The notes: generated by a model not told the origin, from the letters alone. A DNA stretch of 64,000 bases from Bacillota bacterium (GCA_023436115.1 JAEZKQ010000024.1:156342-220341), one strand, 5' to 3'; positions 1 through 9,002 are shown, counted from the stretch's first letter. Numbers and translations are program-made.

Positions 1-68
1 ATCGGCCTCCCCCTTTGGTGCTCATATCAAATGCCCCAACAGAATATACTGTAACGGGAGATAAACAT

Positions 69-575
69 ATGCGTATACAGGAAAAAATATTACGAATCAT
101 ATGCTCGGTTCTGTTCATTGCCGCGATTGCCGCCTTGGGCAGGGCCTTTTCAGACACGTCGAGTGAATGGTATCAGGGACTTGTGAAGCCTGCACTGCAA
201 CCGCCGCCTATCGTTTTTTCAATTGTCTGGACGGTGCTGTATGCGCTGATGGCCGCTTCGCTGTCTCTGGTCAGTATTTCGCCCGACCCGCAGCCCATGC
301 CACAAGAGACGCTGTTTTCGGGTAGCCTCAAAAAAAAGACGCTGGCGCTATATGTGCTCACCGGCGTCTTAAATGTTCTATGGTCGTATACGTTTTTCTA
401 TCTGCAAAATCCGGGCGGCGCGATTTTTGTATTGATATTGACAATCCTGGCTGCCGTTGCCCTCTTCAGCAATGTGTATACGATCAATAAATTGGCAGCT
501 TATCTGCTGATTCCATATATGGTTTGGATCTGCTTTGCACTTTATCTTAATTACGAGATCGCATTTTTCAATTAA
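69..575 (+). CDS. TspO/MBR family membrane protein
   Basis: Predicted 168-residue integral membrane protein of the TspO/MBR (peripheral benzodiazepine receptor-like) family, which binds porphyrins and related tetrapyrroles in the membrane. Seen: five hydrophobic segments and the family's N-terminal signature, with W34, KP at 40-41, a PP pair, F50 and the WTVLY stretch at 54-58. The length is typical. The ATG at 69 is chosen because GGGAG lies about 10 bases upstream and the protein then starts directly before the first membrane segment; an in-frame start at 15 would add an unsupported leader. It converges on the next gene and the two stop codons overlap. The role in this organism is unknown; porphyrin or stress-related transport is only inferred from the family. 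Confidence 0.85.
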   Translation: MRIQEKILRIICSVLFIAAIAALGRAFSDTSSEWYQGLVKPALQPPPIVFSIVWTVLYALMAASLSLVSISPDPQPMPQETLFSGSLKKKTLALYVLTGVLNVLWSYTFFYLQNPGGAIFVLILTILAAVALFSNVYTINKLAAYLLIPYMVWICFALYLNYEIAFFN

Positions 576-976
576 AGCAGCTGCATGATTTCCAAACGTT
601 CATTATCCGGGCCGCGAAACATCGCATATTTCACGCCGTTAAAAATCGCAGGTAGTGTTACCGCCGATTCTGTCTCGAAGACGATACCTTTTTGCTTGAG
701 TATCGCCATCTGTGCATCAATGTCTTCAACCTGCATGGCAATGTGATTAACGCGCCCGTCGGCTTTGCCGCCCGCATTCCCGGGTTGAACGATCTCAATG
801 ATACAGGTTCCCTTTTTTACGAACGCTATACGCGTGATACCGCCGTTTTCTTCAATATCCACACGGTGATAACATTCAAAACCAAGTATGTCGGTATAAA
901 ATGCTACTGATTTGTCGATATCATCCACAAACACGCCAATATGCGCCAATCCTTTAATGTCCGTCTTGCTTTCCAT
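572..976 (-). CDS. Glyoxalase/bleomycin-resistance (VOC) fold protein
   Basis: A 134-residue single-module VOC protein. The beginning (GLAHIGVFVDDIDKSVAFY) and the later NHIAMQVEDID and RLEIMQ segments form the two paired beta-alpha-beta-beta-beta units of the glyoxalase I/dioxygenase fold, with a metal-binding His near the start, another in NHIA and a Glu in ERLEIMQ. These fit a metal site like that of methylglyoxal lyase or fosfomycin-resistance enzymes. Substrate cannot be assigned; lactoylglutathione lyase-like activity is one possibility. The start at 976 is set by a TGGAGGAAAC ribosome-binding site immediately upstream; a longer frame to 1012 has no such site. Confidence 0.8.
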   Translation of the reverse strand: MESKTDIKGLAHIGVFVDDIDKSVAFYTDILGFECYHRVDIEENGGITRIAFVKKGTCIIEIVQPGNAGGKADGRVNHIAMQVEDIDAQMAILKQKGIVFETESAVTLPAIFNGVKYAMFRGPDNERLEIMQLL

Positions 977-1293
977 GTTTGTTTCCTCCAAGGTTTTTAT
1001 ATATCTTATCATAATTGCGTGACATTCGCTATCGTATATCTGTACTGCCCCAAATATCTAAAAACTTTAATTTTCAAATATTCTAAGCTGTTTCGCGTTA
1101 ATTCAAATGTCTTATCTTGTTAATTTACCTTGGATTCTTCTTTCAAAGTTGTATTTATAGGCTCACCGAGACAAATATATAGTTTGTTATACGGTTATAT
1201 GCAACTTTTCGTCAAATTTACATCATCGCGCATAATTTGACCGCTCTAACAAACAATAACAGCAAAACCACCGATATTTTAGGAGGAGAGCTT
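977..1293. other. Intergenic region upstream of spoVT
   Basis: AT-rich 317-base gap between two divergent genes. It must hold promoters for both. I looked for a sigma-G type promoter, expected for spoVT in Bacillus, and found only a CATAATT near 1231 without a matching -35, so none is called. No RNA structure or ORF of note is seen. Confidence 0.5.
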
Positions 1294-1833
1294 ATGAAGG
1301 CAACAGGCATAGTGAGACGCATCGATGAGCTTGGCAGAATCGTCATACCAAAAGAGATTAGGCGCACTTTACGGATACGCGAAGGTGACCCACTCGAAAT
1401 ATATACCGACAGGGAAGGCGGCATCATACTCAAGAAGTATTCACCTATCGGAGAACTGGCTGCGTTTGCGCTCGATTTTGCTGAAGCTTTATCAACAACA
1501 CTGAATTTAACGGCGGTCATCTGTGACAGAGATACAATACTGGCAGCAAGCGGGGAGCATAAAAGAGATTATGCCGAACGCCCGGTAAGCGGGGCTTTTG
1601 AAGATGTCATTAATGCACGTACAGTGCGCAAAACAAGCGGCACGGAAGTTATTCCCCTTGTGAGCGGCGAAAATCAAGCCCTCACCTCAGCGCAGATCAT
1701 CGCACCCATTTCGATGGACGGACAGCCCATCGGCGCCATAGCCTTGGTGTCACGGGGAGGTACCATCGGCGATTCAGAACAAAAGGCAGCGGAAGCCGCC
1801 GCAGCGTTCTTAGGCAAACAGATGGCACAATAG
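1294..1833 (+). CDS. spoVT: Stage V sporulation protein T (AbrB-family regulator)
   Basis: A 179-residue transcription factor, almost exactly the length of Bacillus SpoVT. Residues 1-50 form the AbrB swapped-hairpin DNA-binding domain (MKATGIVRRIDELGRIVIPK and the following IRRTLRIREGDPLEIY). Residues from about 56 form a GAF-like domain, typical of SpoVT and absent from AbrB itself. In Bacillus, SpoVT tunes forespore sigma-G genes; here this is inferred from homology. The ATG at 1294 follows a perfect AGGAGGAG site. A strong terminator lies directly downstream, so the gene is probably monocistronic. Its presence is the best evidence that the organism forms spores. Confidence 0.92.
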   Translation: MKATGIVRRIDELGRIVIPKEIRRTLRIREGDPLEIYTDREGGIILKKYSPIGELAAFALDFAEALSTTLNLTAVICDRDTILAASGEHKRDYAERPVSGAFEDVINARTVRKTSGTEVIPLVSGENQALTSAQIIAPISMDGQPIGAIALVSRGGTIGDSEQKAAEAAAAFLGKQMAQ

Positions 1834-1845
1834 ACTAAACAATAA

Positions 1846-1900
1846 AAATCAACTTGGTGCGTAAACCATAAGCTGTTTACGCATTGAAGTTGATTTTTTT
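1846..1900 (+). terminator. Intrinsic terminator after spoVT
   Basis: Long inverted repeat (AAATCAACTT and GCGTAAAC pairing with GTTTACGC and AAGTTGATTT) ending in an uninterrupted T tract. Confidence 0.85.
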
Positions 1901-1947
1901 TATATCAAAAGGTAGAATAATACCAATATCGATTGGGAGGGGCATTT

Positions 1948-3888
1948 GTGAGCAAAACACTGGCAGAGAAAATTTTAGCAAGTCATCTGGTATCCGGAGA
2001 AATGAAGGCCGGAGAGGAAATATCCATTAAAATTGATTATACGTTGACGCAGGATTCAACGGGAACAATGGCTTACCTGCAATTTGAAGCGATGGGCGTT
2101 CCTCGTGTGAAAACGAAAAAGAGCGTGGCCTATATCGACCATAACATGCTTCAGTCCGGATTCGAGAACGCGGACGATCATAAATTCATCGAAACCGTGG
2201 CCAGAAAGCACGGCGTTTATTGCAGCCGCCCCGGAAACGGCATTTGTCACCAGGTCAATCTGGAGCGTTTCGGCGTCCCGGGCGCAACGCTGCTGGGGTC
2301 CGACAGCCATACGCCCACAGGCGGCGGTATCGGTATGATCGCTATCGGCGCGGGCGGCCTCGATGTGGCTGTGGCCATGGGCGGCGGCGCTTATTATATA
2401 CCGATGCCCAAGATTCTGGGTGTTGAGCTTATTGGAAAGCTCTCCTTCGGCGTTTCGGCCAAGGATGTCATACTTGAGGTGCTGCGTCGTTTGGGTGTTA
2501 AAGGCGGCGTGGGAAAAATCGTTGAATACTATGGCGAAGGGGTTAAAACGCTGTCTGTGCCCGAGCGCGCCACCATCACCAACATGGGTGCGGAGCTGGG
2601 CGCGACCACGTCGGTGTTCCCCAGTGATGATATAACCCGCCAATTCCTTGCGGCACAAGACCGTGAGGCCGATTTTACGCCGCTGAGCGCTGATGCAGAC
2701 GCGGTATATGCGGAGACGATTACCATCGATTTATCCGCGCTGGAGCCTATGGCCGCCATGCCGCACAGCCCGGACAGTGTGAAAACCATTCGGGAGATTG
2801 GACCCATCAAAGTGGATCAGGTGTGCATCGGCAGCTGCACCAACGCGTCATATTTAGACCTTATGCGTGTCGCCAATATTCTAAAAGGCAAGAGCATTGC
2901 GAACGATTTAAGCCTTGTCATATCACCCGGCTCCAAGCAGGTCATGACGATGCTGGCGCAAAACGGCGCACTGGCTGACATGATTTCAGCGGGCGCACGC
3001 ATACTCGAATGCGCATGTGGCCCATGCATCGGCATGGGACAGGCACCCCGGACGAATGCCGTCTCGGTGCGCACATTCAACCGTAACTTCTACAACCGCT
3101 CCGGCACAGCTAGCGCGGGCGTTTATCTTGTAAGCCCCGAGACCGCGGCTGCCACAGCGCTCAAGGGCGTATTGACCGACCCGCGTGATTTGGGTCTTGA
3201 TGCAGAAACTTTGACAGTTGAAATGCCAGATGCTTTTTTAATCAACGATAACCTTATTGCATCTCCGGACGAGAACGGTGAGACGGAAGTGGTACGCGGC
3301 CCCAACATCAAGCCTTTCCCGCTCGGTAAACCGCTGGAGGAAACCGTCTCGGGCGAGGTGCTGCTTAAGATGGAAGACAACATCACGACCGACCACATCA
3401 TGCCGTCGGGTGCGAAGCTGTTGCCGTATCGCTCTAACATACCGTACCTGTCCGACTTCTGCCTAACGCCGGTCGATGACACGTTCCCTGCCAGAGCCAA
3501 GCAAAAGGGCGGCGGTTTTCTCGTAGCCGGACACAACTACGGCCAGGGTTCGTCCCGTGAACACGCGGCGCTCGTTCCGCTTTATCTTGGTATACGCGGT
3601 GTGATCGCCAAGTCGTTTGCGCGTATACACATGGCGAATCTCGTGAACTCGGGTATTCTGCCGCTGGTGTTTGAGAACGAAGGCGACTATGACAACATTG
3701 ACATGGGCGACACGCTTGTGATCGCGGGCGCGCCCGATAAAGTGAACGGCAAAACTGTCTTTACCATAGAGAATTCCACAAAGGGCCATACATTCACCGT
3801 TAAACTGGATGTATCTGAGCGCCTTAAGGCTGTTCTCATTGACGGCGGTTTGCTCAACCACACCAAAAGAAGAGGCGGTAATGGCTAA
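1948..3888 (+). CDS. Aconitate hydratase (monomeric, Aquifex-type)
   Basis: A 646-residue aconitase converting citrate to isocitrate through cis-aconitate in the cytoplasm. Seen: the GSDSHTPTGGG motif, the iron-sulfur ligands C297 (in CIGSCTN) and C357/C360 (in CACGPC), and the C-terminal swivel domain with GHNYGQGSSREHAALVP. It is shorter than AcnA (about 900) and fits the compact bacterial/archaeal type, which can resemble homoaconitase or 3-isopropylmalate dehydratase; no leu or lys genes are nearby, so aconitase is preferred. The GTG at 1948 is chosen because GGGAGGGG precedes it by a few bases; the upstream TTG lies inside that site. Its stop overlaps the start of the transporter gene, implying co-translation. 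Confidence 0.88.
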   Translation: MSKTLAEKILASHLVSGEMKAGEEISIKIDYTLTQDSTGTMAYLQFEAMGVPRVKTKKSVAYIDHNMLQSGFENADDHKFIETVARKHGVYCSRPGNGICHQVNLERFGVPGATLLGSDSHTPTGGGIGMIAIGAGGLDVAVAMGGGAYYIPMPKILGVELIGKLSFGVSAKDVILEVLRRLGVKGGVGKIVEYYGEGVKTLSVPERATITNMGAELGATTSVFPSDDITRQFLAAQDREADFTPLSADADAVYAETITIDLSALEPMAAMPHSPDSVKTIREIGPIKVDQVCIGSCTNASYLDLMRVANILKGKSIANDLSLVISPGSKQVMTMLAQNGALADMISAGARILECACGPCIGMGQAPRTNAVSVRTFNRNFYNRSGTASAGVYLVSPETAAATALKGVLTDPRDLGLDAETLTVEMPDAFLINDNLIASPDENGETEVVRGPNIKPFPLGKPLEETVSGEVLLKMEDNITTDHIMPSGAKLLPYRSNIPYLSDFCLTPVDDTFPARAKQKGGGFLVAGHNYGQGSSREHAALVPLYLGIRGVIAKSFARIHMANLVNSGILPLVFENEGDYDNIDMGDTLVIAGAPDKVNGKTVFTIENSTKGHTFTVKLDVSERLKAVLIDGGLLNHTKRRGGNG

Positions 3889-4462
3889 TCAGGCGGGCAA
3901 CACGACAAGCCTTTTACGTATATTTCTAACGACATTTAAGGTCGGCGCGCTGACATTCGGCGGCGGCTATGCCATGGTGCCGCTGTTTCAGGATGAATTT
4001 GTGCGCAAGTATCAATGGATCACAGACGATGATATGGTTAATATGATCGCGCTCGGCCAATCTGTGCCGGGTGCGATTGCCGTTAATTGCAGCGTACTGA
4101 TCGGCTATAAGCTAAAAAAACTGCGCGGGGCGCTTGTGGCTGTATTGGGCAGCGTCCTCCCGTCAATGATTGTGCTGACCGTGGTTACCTATCTTTACGA
4201 AGCGGTGCGTGACAATGTGTATGTGGCAGGTGCGCTGCGCGGTGTGCGTGCGGCGGTCGTCGCGTTGCTTGTATCAGCTTTCCTCACATTCATGAAGCCC
4301 TTTTATAAAGATATCGTTTCTGTGTTTGCATTTGCGGCAGCGTTTTTATTATCGCTGCTTTTTGATATCAACAGCGTATATATCATACTGGGTGCCATCA
4401 TTTTCGGCATCACTGCGGGCATTTTGCGAATCAAGAAGAATACCGGAAAGGACGCGTCATGA
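3881..4462 (+). CDS. chrA: Chromate transporter-type protein, first half (short-chain CHR)
   Basis: A 193-residue membrane protein, one half of a split CHR-family transporter. Seen: FKVGALTFGGGYAMVPL near the N-terminus and ALGQSVPGAIAVN, both CHR signatures, followed by several hydrophobic segments. In the family such short proteins work as pairs, exporting chromate or, in organisms not exposed to it, other unknown anions. The ATG at 3881 lies 8 bases inside the aconitase gene behind an AGAGGCGG site. The next half starts in an ATGA overlap. Linkage with aconitase raises the possibility of an organic-anion substrate, which is only inference. Confidence 0.85.
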   Translation: MANQAGNTTSLLRIFLTTFKVGALTFGGGYAMVPLFQDEFVRKYQWITDDDMVNMIALGQSVPGAIAVNCSVLIGYKLKKLRGALVAVLGSVLPSMIVLTVVTYLYEAVRDNVYVAGALRGVRAAVVALLVSAFLTFMKPFYKDIVSVFAFAAAFLLSLLFDINSVYIILGAIIFGITAGILRIKKNTGKDAS

Positions 4463-5043
4463 CCGGATACCCTTTGATCGCTTGGCTATTCTTCAAAATC
4501 GGGCTGTTTTCAATTGGCGGCGGATACGTGATGCTGCCGCTTATCAACAGTGAACTCGTCGCAAACGGCCTTATGACATCCATGGAAGTGGCCGATATTG
4601 TGGCCGTCTCGCAAATGACGCCCGGCCCTTTTGCCATCAATGCCGCCACGTTCGCGGGTGTCAAAACGTTGGGCATTTTTGGGGGCGCCGTGGCCACGGC
4701 AGCGGTCGTACTGCCCTCATTGATTATTACAACGCTGCTGGCGCGCTATTTCTTCCAGTTTGAAGACAATATCATTGTGAGGCGCGCCATGTGGGGTCTA
4801 CGCCCCGTTGTGACCGGGCTGATCGCCTCAGCTGCAGCTGTAATGGCGCTGCCCGCGCTTCTCGGCGTAGAAAGCGTCTCAGCGCTCCGCTGGAACACAT
4901 TACTTTCCGGCGTGGATATTGCGTCTGTTGTGATCGCGCTGTTTTCAGGTGTCGCCATTATCAAATTCAAGCTGTCCCCGATACTTATCATTCTTGTGGC
5001 AGGCGTTGTCGGGCTTGTCCTATTTGGGATATTAGGGCTTTAG
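4459..5043 (+). CDS. chrA: Chromate transporter-type protein, second half (short-chain CHR)
   Basis: A 194-residue partner of the preceding gene, overlapping it by 4 bases (ATGA). It repeats the family signatures in variant form: FFKIGLFSIGGGYVMLPL and AVSQMTPGPFAINAATF, then hydrophobic helices. The two halves resemble each other as the two domains of long-chain ChrA do, and probably form an antiparallel heterodimer in the membrane. No terminator is apparent after it. Confidence 0.85.
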   Translation: MTGYPLIAWLFFKIGLFSIGGGYVMLPLINSELVANGLMTSMEVADIVAVSQMTPGPFAINAATFAGVKTLGIFGGAVATAAVVLPSLIITTLLARYFFQFEDNIIVRRAMWGLRPVVTGLIASAAAVMALPALLGVESVSALRWNTLLSGVDIASVVIALFSGVAIIKFKLSPILIILVAGVVGLVLFGILGL

Positions 5044-5087
5044 TTAAGCGTTGTATCTACCGATATAAAACAGGGATAATCGATCAT

Positions 5088-5116
5088 TTGTCGAAATATA
5101 CTCGATAAGGTATACA
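5088..5116 (+). promoter_or_regulatory. Putative sigma-A promoter of the J-domain gene
   Basis: TTGTCG, a 17-base spacer and TATACA, about 50 bases before the start codon. The match is reasonable but not perfect. Confidence 0.45.
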
Positions 5117-5163
5117 AAGCAAGAGGCAGGCCCCATATGAGCCATTGAAAGGGATCAGACTTT

Positions 5164-6366
5164 ATGAATGCGCCGGAAAAGGATTTTACAGATTACTACC
5201 GTATATTGCAGGTTCATCAGGATGCCGAACCGGAAATCATCAAAAGTGCTTACAGAAGGCTTGCGCAGATGAACCATCCCGATGTCAATCAGGACAAGCA
5301 AGCTACGCTCAAAATGCAGCAAATCAATAAGGCGTATGAAGTCATTTCCAACCCCTCGCTTCGCCAATCCTACCACCGAACCTGGCTGTCTCATCAGCAA
5401 ACACCAAAGAAAGCTGTGACAAATACAAACGACCCACGTCATGCCGCCTCACAAGCGCTAGACGCGTATTTTCGAGCGCTATTGCACGAGGACTGGCCGT
5501 CAGCATACAGCCGGTTATCCCGCAAAGACCGCAGTATGTTTTCTCTGGAGGACTTTTGCGAATGGAAGAACGCCGTTAAAGCGCTCTATCAAATGGGCTC
5601 TTATGTGGTCAAACCTTTTCGGGCATATGAAAAGTGTGTGGTGAATGAATCCGAATACGAGAGCGTCTATGTGTTCTCCGTTTTTATTACCGACCGCGAT
5701 GCGCGGACAGGAAAGGTCAACGAGGAAACTTACACCAAGCACGTTGTGAAAGAACATGGCGACTGGTATATATGCCTTGGCTACAAGCAATTAAAACCGA
5801 TCATTTACAAACTCAAATACATTGCGTCGCAAGCCCCCAACCTAGACCCTTTCCGCGTTTATACGGATACACTGCTTAAATACGATAAGCTCACAGGTTT
5901 CTTAAGCCGAAAAGGCTTATTGGAGCGCATAGAGCAGGAAGTTGCCCGCAGCAAGCGCTTCAAAAATCCATTTTGCCTGCTTCTTTTAAGCACTGACCCC
6001 AAAGGCAGTTTACCCGGCGTAGCCGCTGCGGAATATAAACAGATGTGTCTTTTGAATGCGGCTGTTCAGCTGGAAAGCACCGCCCGCACGATCGACTGCT
6101 GTGCACGTATCTCGGAAAATCAGCTTGCCGTTCTGCTGATTGAGACAGACAGCTTCGCTGCACAAAAGGCCTTTAAGCGTATAGAACGCGTCATCCGCCC
6201 CAAAGACGGATTGTCTTACCGTTTGGTCGGCAGCATCACAGCTTTTCGGGGGGAAACCGCAGAGGACACCCTCTTGCAGGCTGAGCATGATGCACAGATA
6301 CGTATCATAACCGGAAAAGACAACGTGAAACGCTACTATATCAATCTGGACGATCAGCAGATATGA
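5164..6366 (+). CDS. J-domain protein with NTF2-like middle and degenerate GGDEF-like C-terminal domain
   Basis: A 400-residue protein of three parts. Residues 8-72 form a J-domain with the HPD tripeptide at 38-40, the motif that stimulates Hsp70 ATPase. Residues 92-215 (ALDAYFRALLHEDWPSAYSRL to DWYICLGYK) resemble the NTF2/DUF4878-like cone fold used for ligand binding or assembly. Residues 239-385 begin YDKLTGFLSRKGLLERI, as GGDEF diguanylate cyclase domains do, with matching secondary structure, but the signature site reads ARISENQLAVLL and lacks GG[DE]EF, so catalysis is unlikely. There is no membrane segment, zinc finger or G/F region. The ATG at 5164 follows AAAGGGATC. It is transcribed alone and ends in a shared terminator. 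Function unknown; a chaperone-linked regulator is one guess. Confidence 0.72.
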   Translation: MNAPEKDFTDYYRILQVHQDAEPEIIKSAYRRLAQMNHPDVNQDKQATLKMQQINKAYEVISNPSLRQSYHRTWLSHQQTPKKAVTNTNDPRHAASQALDAYFRALLHEDWPSAYSRLSRKDRSMFSLEDFCEWKNAVKALYQMGSYVVKPFRAYEKCVVNESEYESVYVFSVFITDRDARTGKVNEETYTKHVVKEHGDWYICLGYKQLKPIIYKLKYIASQAPNLDPFRVYTDTLLKYDKLTGFLSRKGLLERIEQEVARSKRFKNPFCLLLLSTDPKGSLPGVAAAEYKQMCLLNAAVQLESTARTIDCCARISENQLAVLLIETDSFAAQKAFKRIERVIRPKDGLSYRLVGSITAFRGETAEDTLLQAEHDAQIRIITGKDNVKRYYINLDDQQI

Positions 6367-6400
6367 AAAAAAAGCGAAAGACTTTTATCCTTCGCTTTTG
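6367..6400. terminator. Bidirectional terminator between convergent genes
   Basis: AAAAGCGAA and TTCGCTTTT arms around a short loop, with an A run before and T-rich sequence after. It can serve the J-domain gene on the plus strand and the nitroreductase gene on the minus strand. Confidence 0.7.
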
Positions 6401-6406
6401 AGCTGT

Positions 6407-6922
6407 TTAATATATATCACGATGCACCTTATGTGCGTGGAAAGTCGAATGCGGATGCGCAGGTTTGTCGGGATAACCCAGCGCCACGATGGAAAACGGT
6501 ATGATGTGTTCGGGTATATCATAGATCTTTCTTACTTTGCTGATTCTGTCTTTTTGCGGATAAAGACCCATATAAACGCCGCCGAGGCCTTGCGCTTGAG
6601 CGGCAAGCAATATACATGTGGTGCTGCTGGCGCAGTCCTGAACAAAAAAATCCTCAGGATTGGCGCGATATCCATTGGTATTCGCCATCACAAGTATACC
6701 CAAAGGTGCTTTTTTAAGCGGACTCCAGTATGACACAAGCTCGGATACGGCTTCCTTCTTTTCTGCATCCTGCATCACGAGAAATTCCCACGGCTGAGAG
6801 TTCATCGCGCTGGGGGCATACATACCCGCTCGCAGCAGATTATGGATGACTTCCTCTTCGACAGGTCTGTCCCGATAAACCCGACAGCTTCTTCTTTCAA
6901 GTACAATGTTAATCCCTTCCAT
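6407..6922 (-). CDS. Nitroreductase family FMN protein
   Basis: A 171-residue FMN-dependent oxidoreductase of the short nitroreductase type. Seen: the N-terminal RRSCRVYRDRPV phosphate-binding region, APSAMNSQPWEFLV contacting FMN, and the C-terminal IVALGYPD strand. Such enzymes reduce nitro compounds, quinones or flavins using NAD(P)H; the physiological substrate is unknown. The ATG at 6922 follows AAGGAGAG and lies 14 bases inside the upstream dehydrogenase gene, so both are translated from one message. The terminator at 6367-6400 follows. Confidence 0.82.
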   Translation of the reverse strand: MEGINIVLERRSCRVYRDRPVEEEVIHNLLRAGMYAPSAMNSQPWEFLVMQDAEKKEAVSELVSYWSPLKKAPLGILVMANTNGYRANPEDFFVQDCASSTTCILLAAQAQGLGGVYMGLYPQKDRISKVRKIYDIPEHIIPFSIVALGYPDKPAHPHSTFHAHKVHRDIY

Positions 6923-7805
6923 TTATACTCTCCTTAAACTGCTTTTCGTATGTCCAAACTGCATCTGATGGTGGGTCCTTGCGCAGATAGATAGATTCCA
7001 ATACGCTTTGCTTAAAACGCCACGATGTGAGCTTTGACAGCACATATAATATCTTGTTGCCAAGCCCGACTGTCATGCGCACCGGTGGATTCTTCATTTG
7101 CGCGGCTTTGAGCACCATCCGAGCACATTTTTGCGGGCCCTGGGCCGCGAGTTCCGAACGTATCATCTCATAAAGCGCCCGCTCCATTGGCTTCCTGTAA
7201 GCTGTCTGCGCGCTTTTTTGTGTAAATACACGTTTCTCAGTAAAACCTGTTTTCGTATCCCCCGGCTCTACCGTGCAGACACGTATACCAAAGGGTTTCA
7301 GTTCCATACGAAGCGTTGCCGAAAGCATAAAAAGCGCGGCTTTCACAGCGCTGTACATGCCCTGAAACGCGATGGGGAAAAACGATGCCATTGAGCCAAT
7401 ATTAATGACTATACCGCTCTTTGCTTCGCGCATGGCCGGAAGCACGGCATTGAGTACCGTAATGATACCGAAGAAACAGACATCAAACTGGCTTCGCGCT
7501 TCCGCAGCCGTAGTTTCCTCAATAGCACCGGCGATGCCGCTTCCTGCGGCGTTCACAAGCACGTCAATTCGACCGTTTTTTTCTAAAATGTAATCGACGG
7601 CACTGGCAACGGATTTTTCATCCTCCAGCGTCATAGGCACCATCGTATAGCAAGTGTCGCCCACCTGCACTGTTTCATAATTGGCACGTCTGGATGTTCC
7701 ATAAACGGTATAGCCAGCCGCCGCCATAGTCTGCGCCACGGCCTGCCCTATTCCGGAGCTTGCGCCTGTTATAAGTGCGACTTTCTGTTTTAGATCATTA
7801 TTCAT
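6909..7805 (-). CDS. Short-chain dehydrogenase/reductase
   Basis: A 298-residue classical SDR. Seen: the nucleotide-binding motif TGASSGIG near residue 14, VNAAGSG, the catalytic Ser in INIGSMASF and the YSAVK active-site pair. The Arg doublet after the second strand (TSRRA) suggests preference for NADP(H). Substrate unknown; proteins of this shape are often annotated oxidoreductases acting on retinol- or steroid-like or lipid substrates. No clear ribosome-binding site precedes the ATG at 7805, but the protein alignment to the fold supports it. It overlaps the downstream nitroreductase and forms a two-gene redox operon with it. Confidence 0.82.
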   Translation of the reverse strand: MNNDLKQKVALITGASSGIGQAVAQTMAAAGYTVYGTSRRANYETVQVGDTCYTMVPMTLEDEKSVASAVDYILEKNGRIDVLVNAAGSGIAGAIEETTAAEARSQFDVCFFGIITVLNAVLPAMREAKSGIVINIGSMASFFPIAFQGMYSAVKAALFMLSATLRMELKPFGIRVCTVEPGDTKTGFTEKRVFTQKSAQTAYRKPMERALYEMIRSELAAQGPQKCARMVLKAAQMKNPPVRMTVGLGNKILYVLSKLTSWRFKQSVLESIYLRKDPPSDAVWTYEKQFKESINGRD

Positions 7806-7860
7806 AAATTCATTTTAACCAAACAATATGCAATAATCAATAACCGCTTGTGGCGAAATA

Positions 7861-8775
7861 TTACCCAATTAAGAACATTTGGTAAGTATTCGCCGTAAAA
7901 TAAACCGCACAGACGATAAAGCACAAAATCATGCCCGCATTTACATAGACTGCGCTTTTCCCTTTGGGTATACCATAAAGCCCCGGGCTCATCACGATAC
8001 GCTTTTTATTCACGAAGAAAAGAACAATTCCTGTTATCACAATACCCAACAAGATTAATCCATAAAAGCCTCTGAGAATAAAGTGTGAATTATATACCAG
8101 AACCGATATAACACCGCCAAATAAGTTGATAATCATATGAAAAGCAATCGTATAAACAACCTTCCCCGTCTTTACAAATAAATATCCAAACGCAAGCCCC
8201 AAGCCAAACGCATAGAAAAACTGAGACAGGTTGCCATGTAAGAGACCAAATAAAAGGGCACTGACGATTACGGCCGGCTTTTCACCGTAGCTTAACAGCC
8301 TGGAGATCAACAGCTTGCGAAAAAACAATTCCTCAGCAACAGGGCCCAATATCACAGCAAACATCAGATTAGACCATATACTTTTTTCGATGAAAAACTG
8401 CTCAACAGCATCTGTCATGTTACTTTGAGCTGCTGTTTGAATGATCAGGTTTATAATCGTACCCACCAAATTACCCGCATACATAATGGTGTAGCATATT
8501 ATCCCAATGATGCAAAGTTGTCCCGCGGTCAGCCTTTTTTGTGCAATAGGCATCGCTGGCTTTTTTCTTAGCAGCAAAGCCGCAAGCGGCATCGCGATCA
8601 CATACTGTGGCATCAACAACAACAAGTACTGAATCCACTCATTTTCCATCAGCTTAGGATTAAGAAAAAAACCGGTGACATACGCCAATGCAACTGAAAT
8701 AATGATAACAATGAGTACAGCCATTCCGGCTCGTGAAAATACCTTTCGCCCGGCAACTAAATCAAGCTCTTCCAT
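7861..8775 (-). CDS. CPBP family intramembrane glutamic/metalloprotease
   Basis: A 304-residue membrane protein with about eight hydrophobic segments. The C-terminal half carries the Abi/CAAX-protease (CPBP, Rce1-like) motifs: GPVAEELFFRKLL with the EExxxR core, FGLLHGN with the conserved His, and a later His in IAFHMIINLF. Relatives cleave prenylated proteins in eukaryotes; in bacteria some act on peptides, bacteriocin immunity or regulated membrane proteolysis. The ATG at 8775 follows a GGGGG stretch. It stands alone between the SDR and ileS, with no context pointing to a substrate. Confidence 0.82.
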   Translation of the reverse strand: MEELDLVAGRKVFSRAGMAVLIVIIISVALAYVTGFFLNPKLMENEWIQYLLLLMPQYVIAMPLAALLLRKKPAMPIAQKRLTAGQLCIIGIICYTIMYAGNLVGTIINLIIQTAAQSNMTDAVEQFFIEKSIWSNLMFAVILGPVAEELFFRKLLISRLLSYGEKPAVIVSALLFGLLHGNLSQFFYAFGLGLAFGYLFVKTGKVVYTIAFHMIINLFGGVISVLVYNSHFILRGFYGLILLGIVITGIVLFFVNKKRIVMSPGLYGIPKGKSAVYVNAGMILCFIVCAVYFTANTYQMFLIG

Positions 8776-8961
8776 TACAATGCCCCCTTGCTATACTATT
8801 CGGATATCTTCATAAGTTAAGTAAAGTAATTTTAATTCGTGGTTAAAAGGTTTTTTCCTGCGCGGCTCACACGATGCGGATTTATGCAGTTTCAGCTAAG
8901 CCCGGAACAAGGGGACAAAACCGAAAACTGGCGGAGAACCGAAAGGCTTTCAGGGAAAGAT

Positions 8962-8988
8962 GAAAGCGGATGTTGCCATCCGCTTTTG
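8962..8988. terminator. Hairpin downstream of ileS
   Basis: AAAGCGGAT and ATCCGCTTT arms with a 7-base loop just past the ileS stop. The T tract on the ileS strand is short, so termination strength is uncertain. Confidence 0.5.
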
Positions 8989-9002
8989 TAAACGATAACA
9001 AA

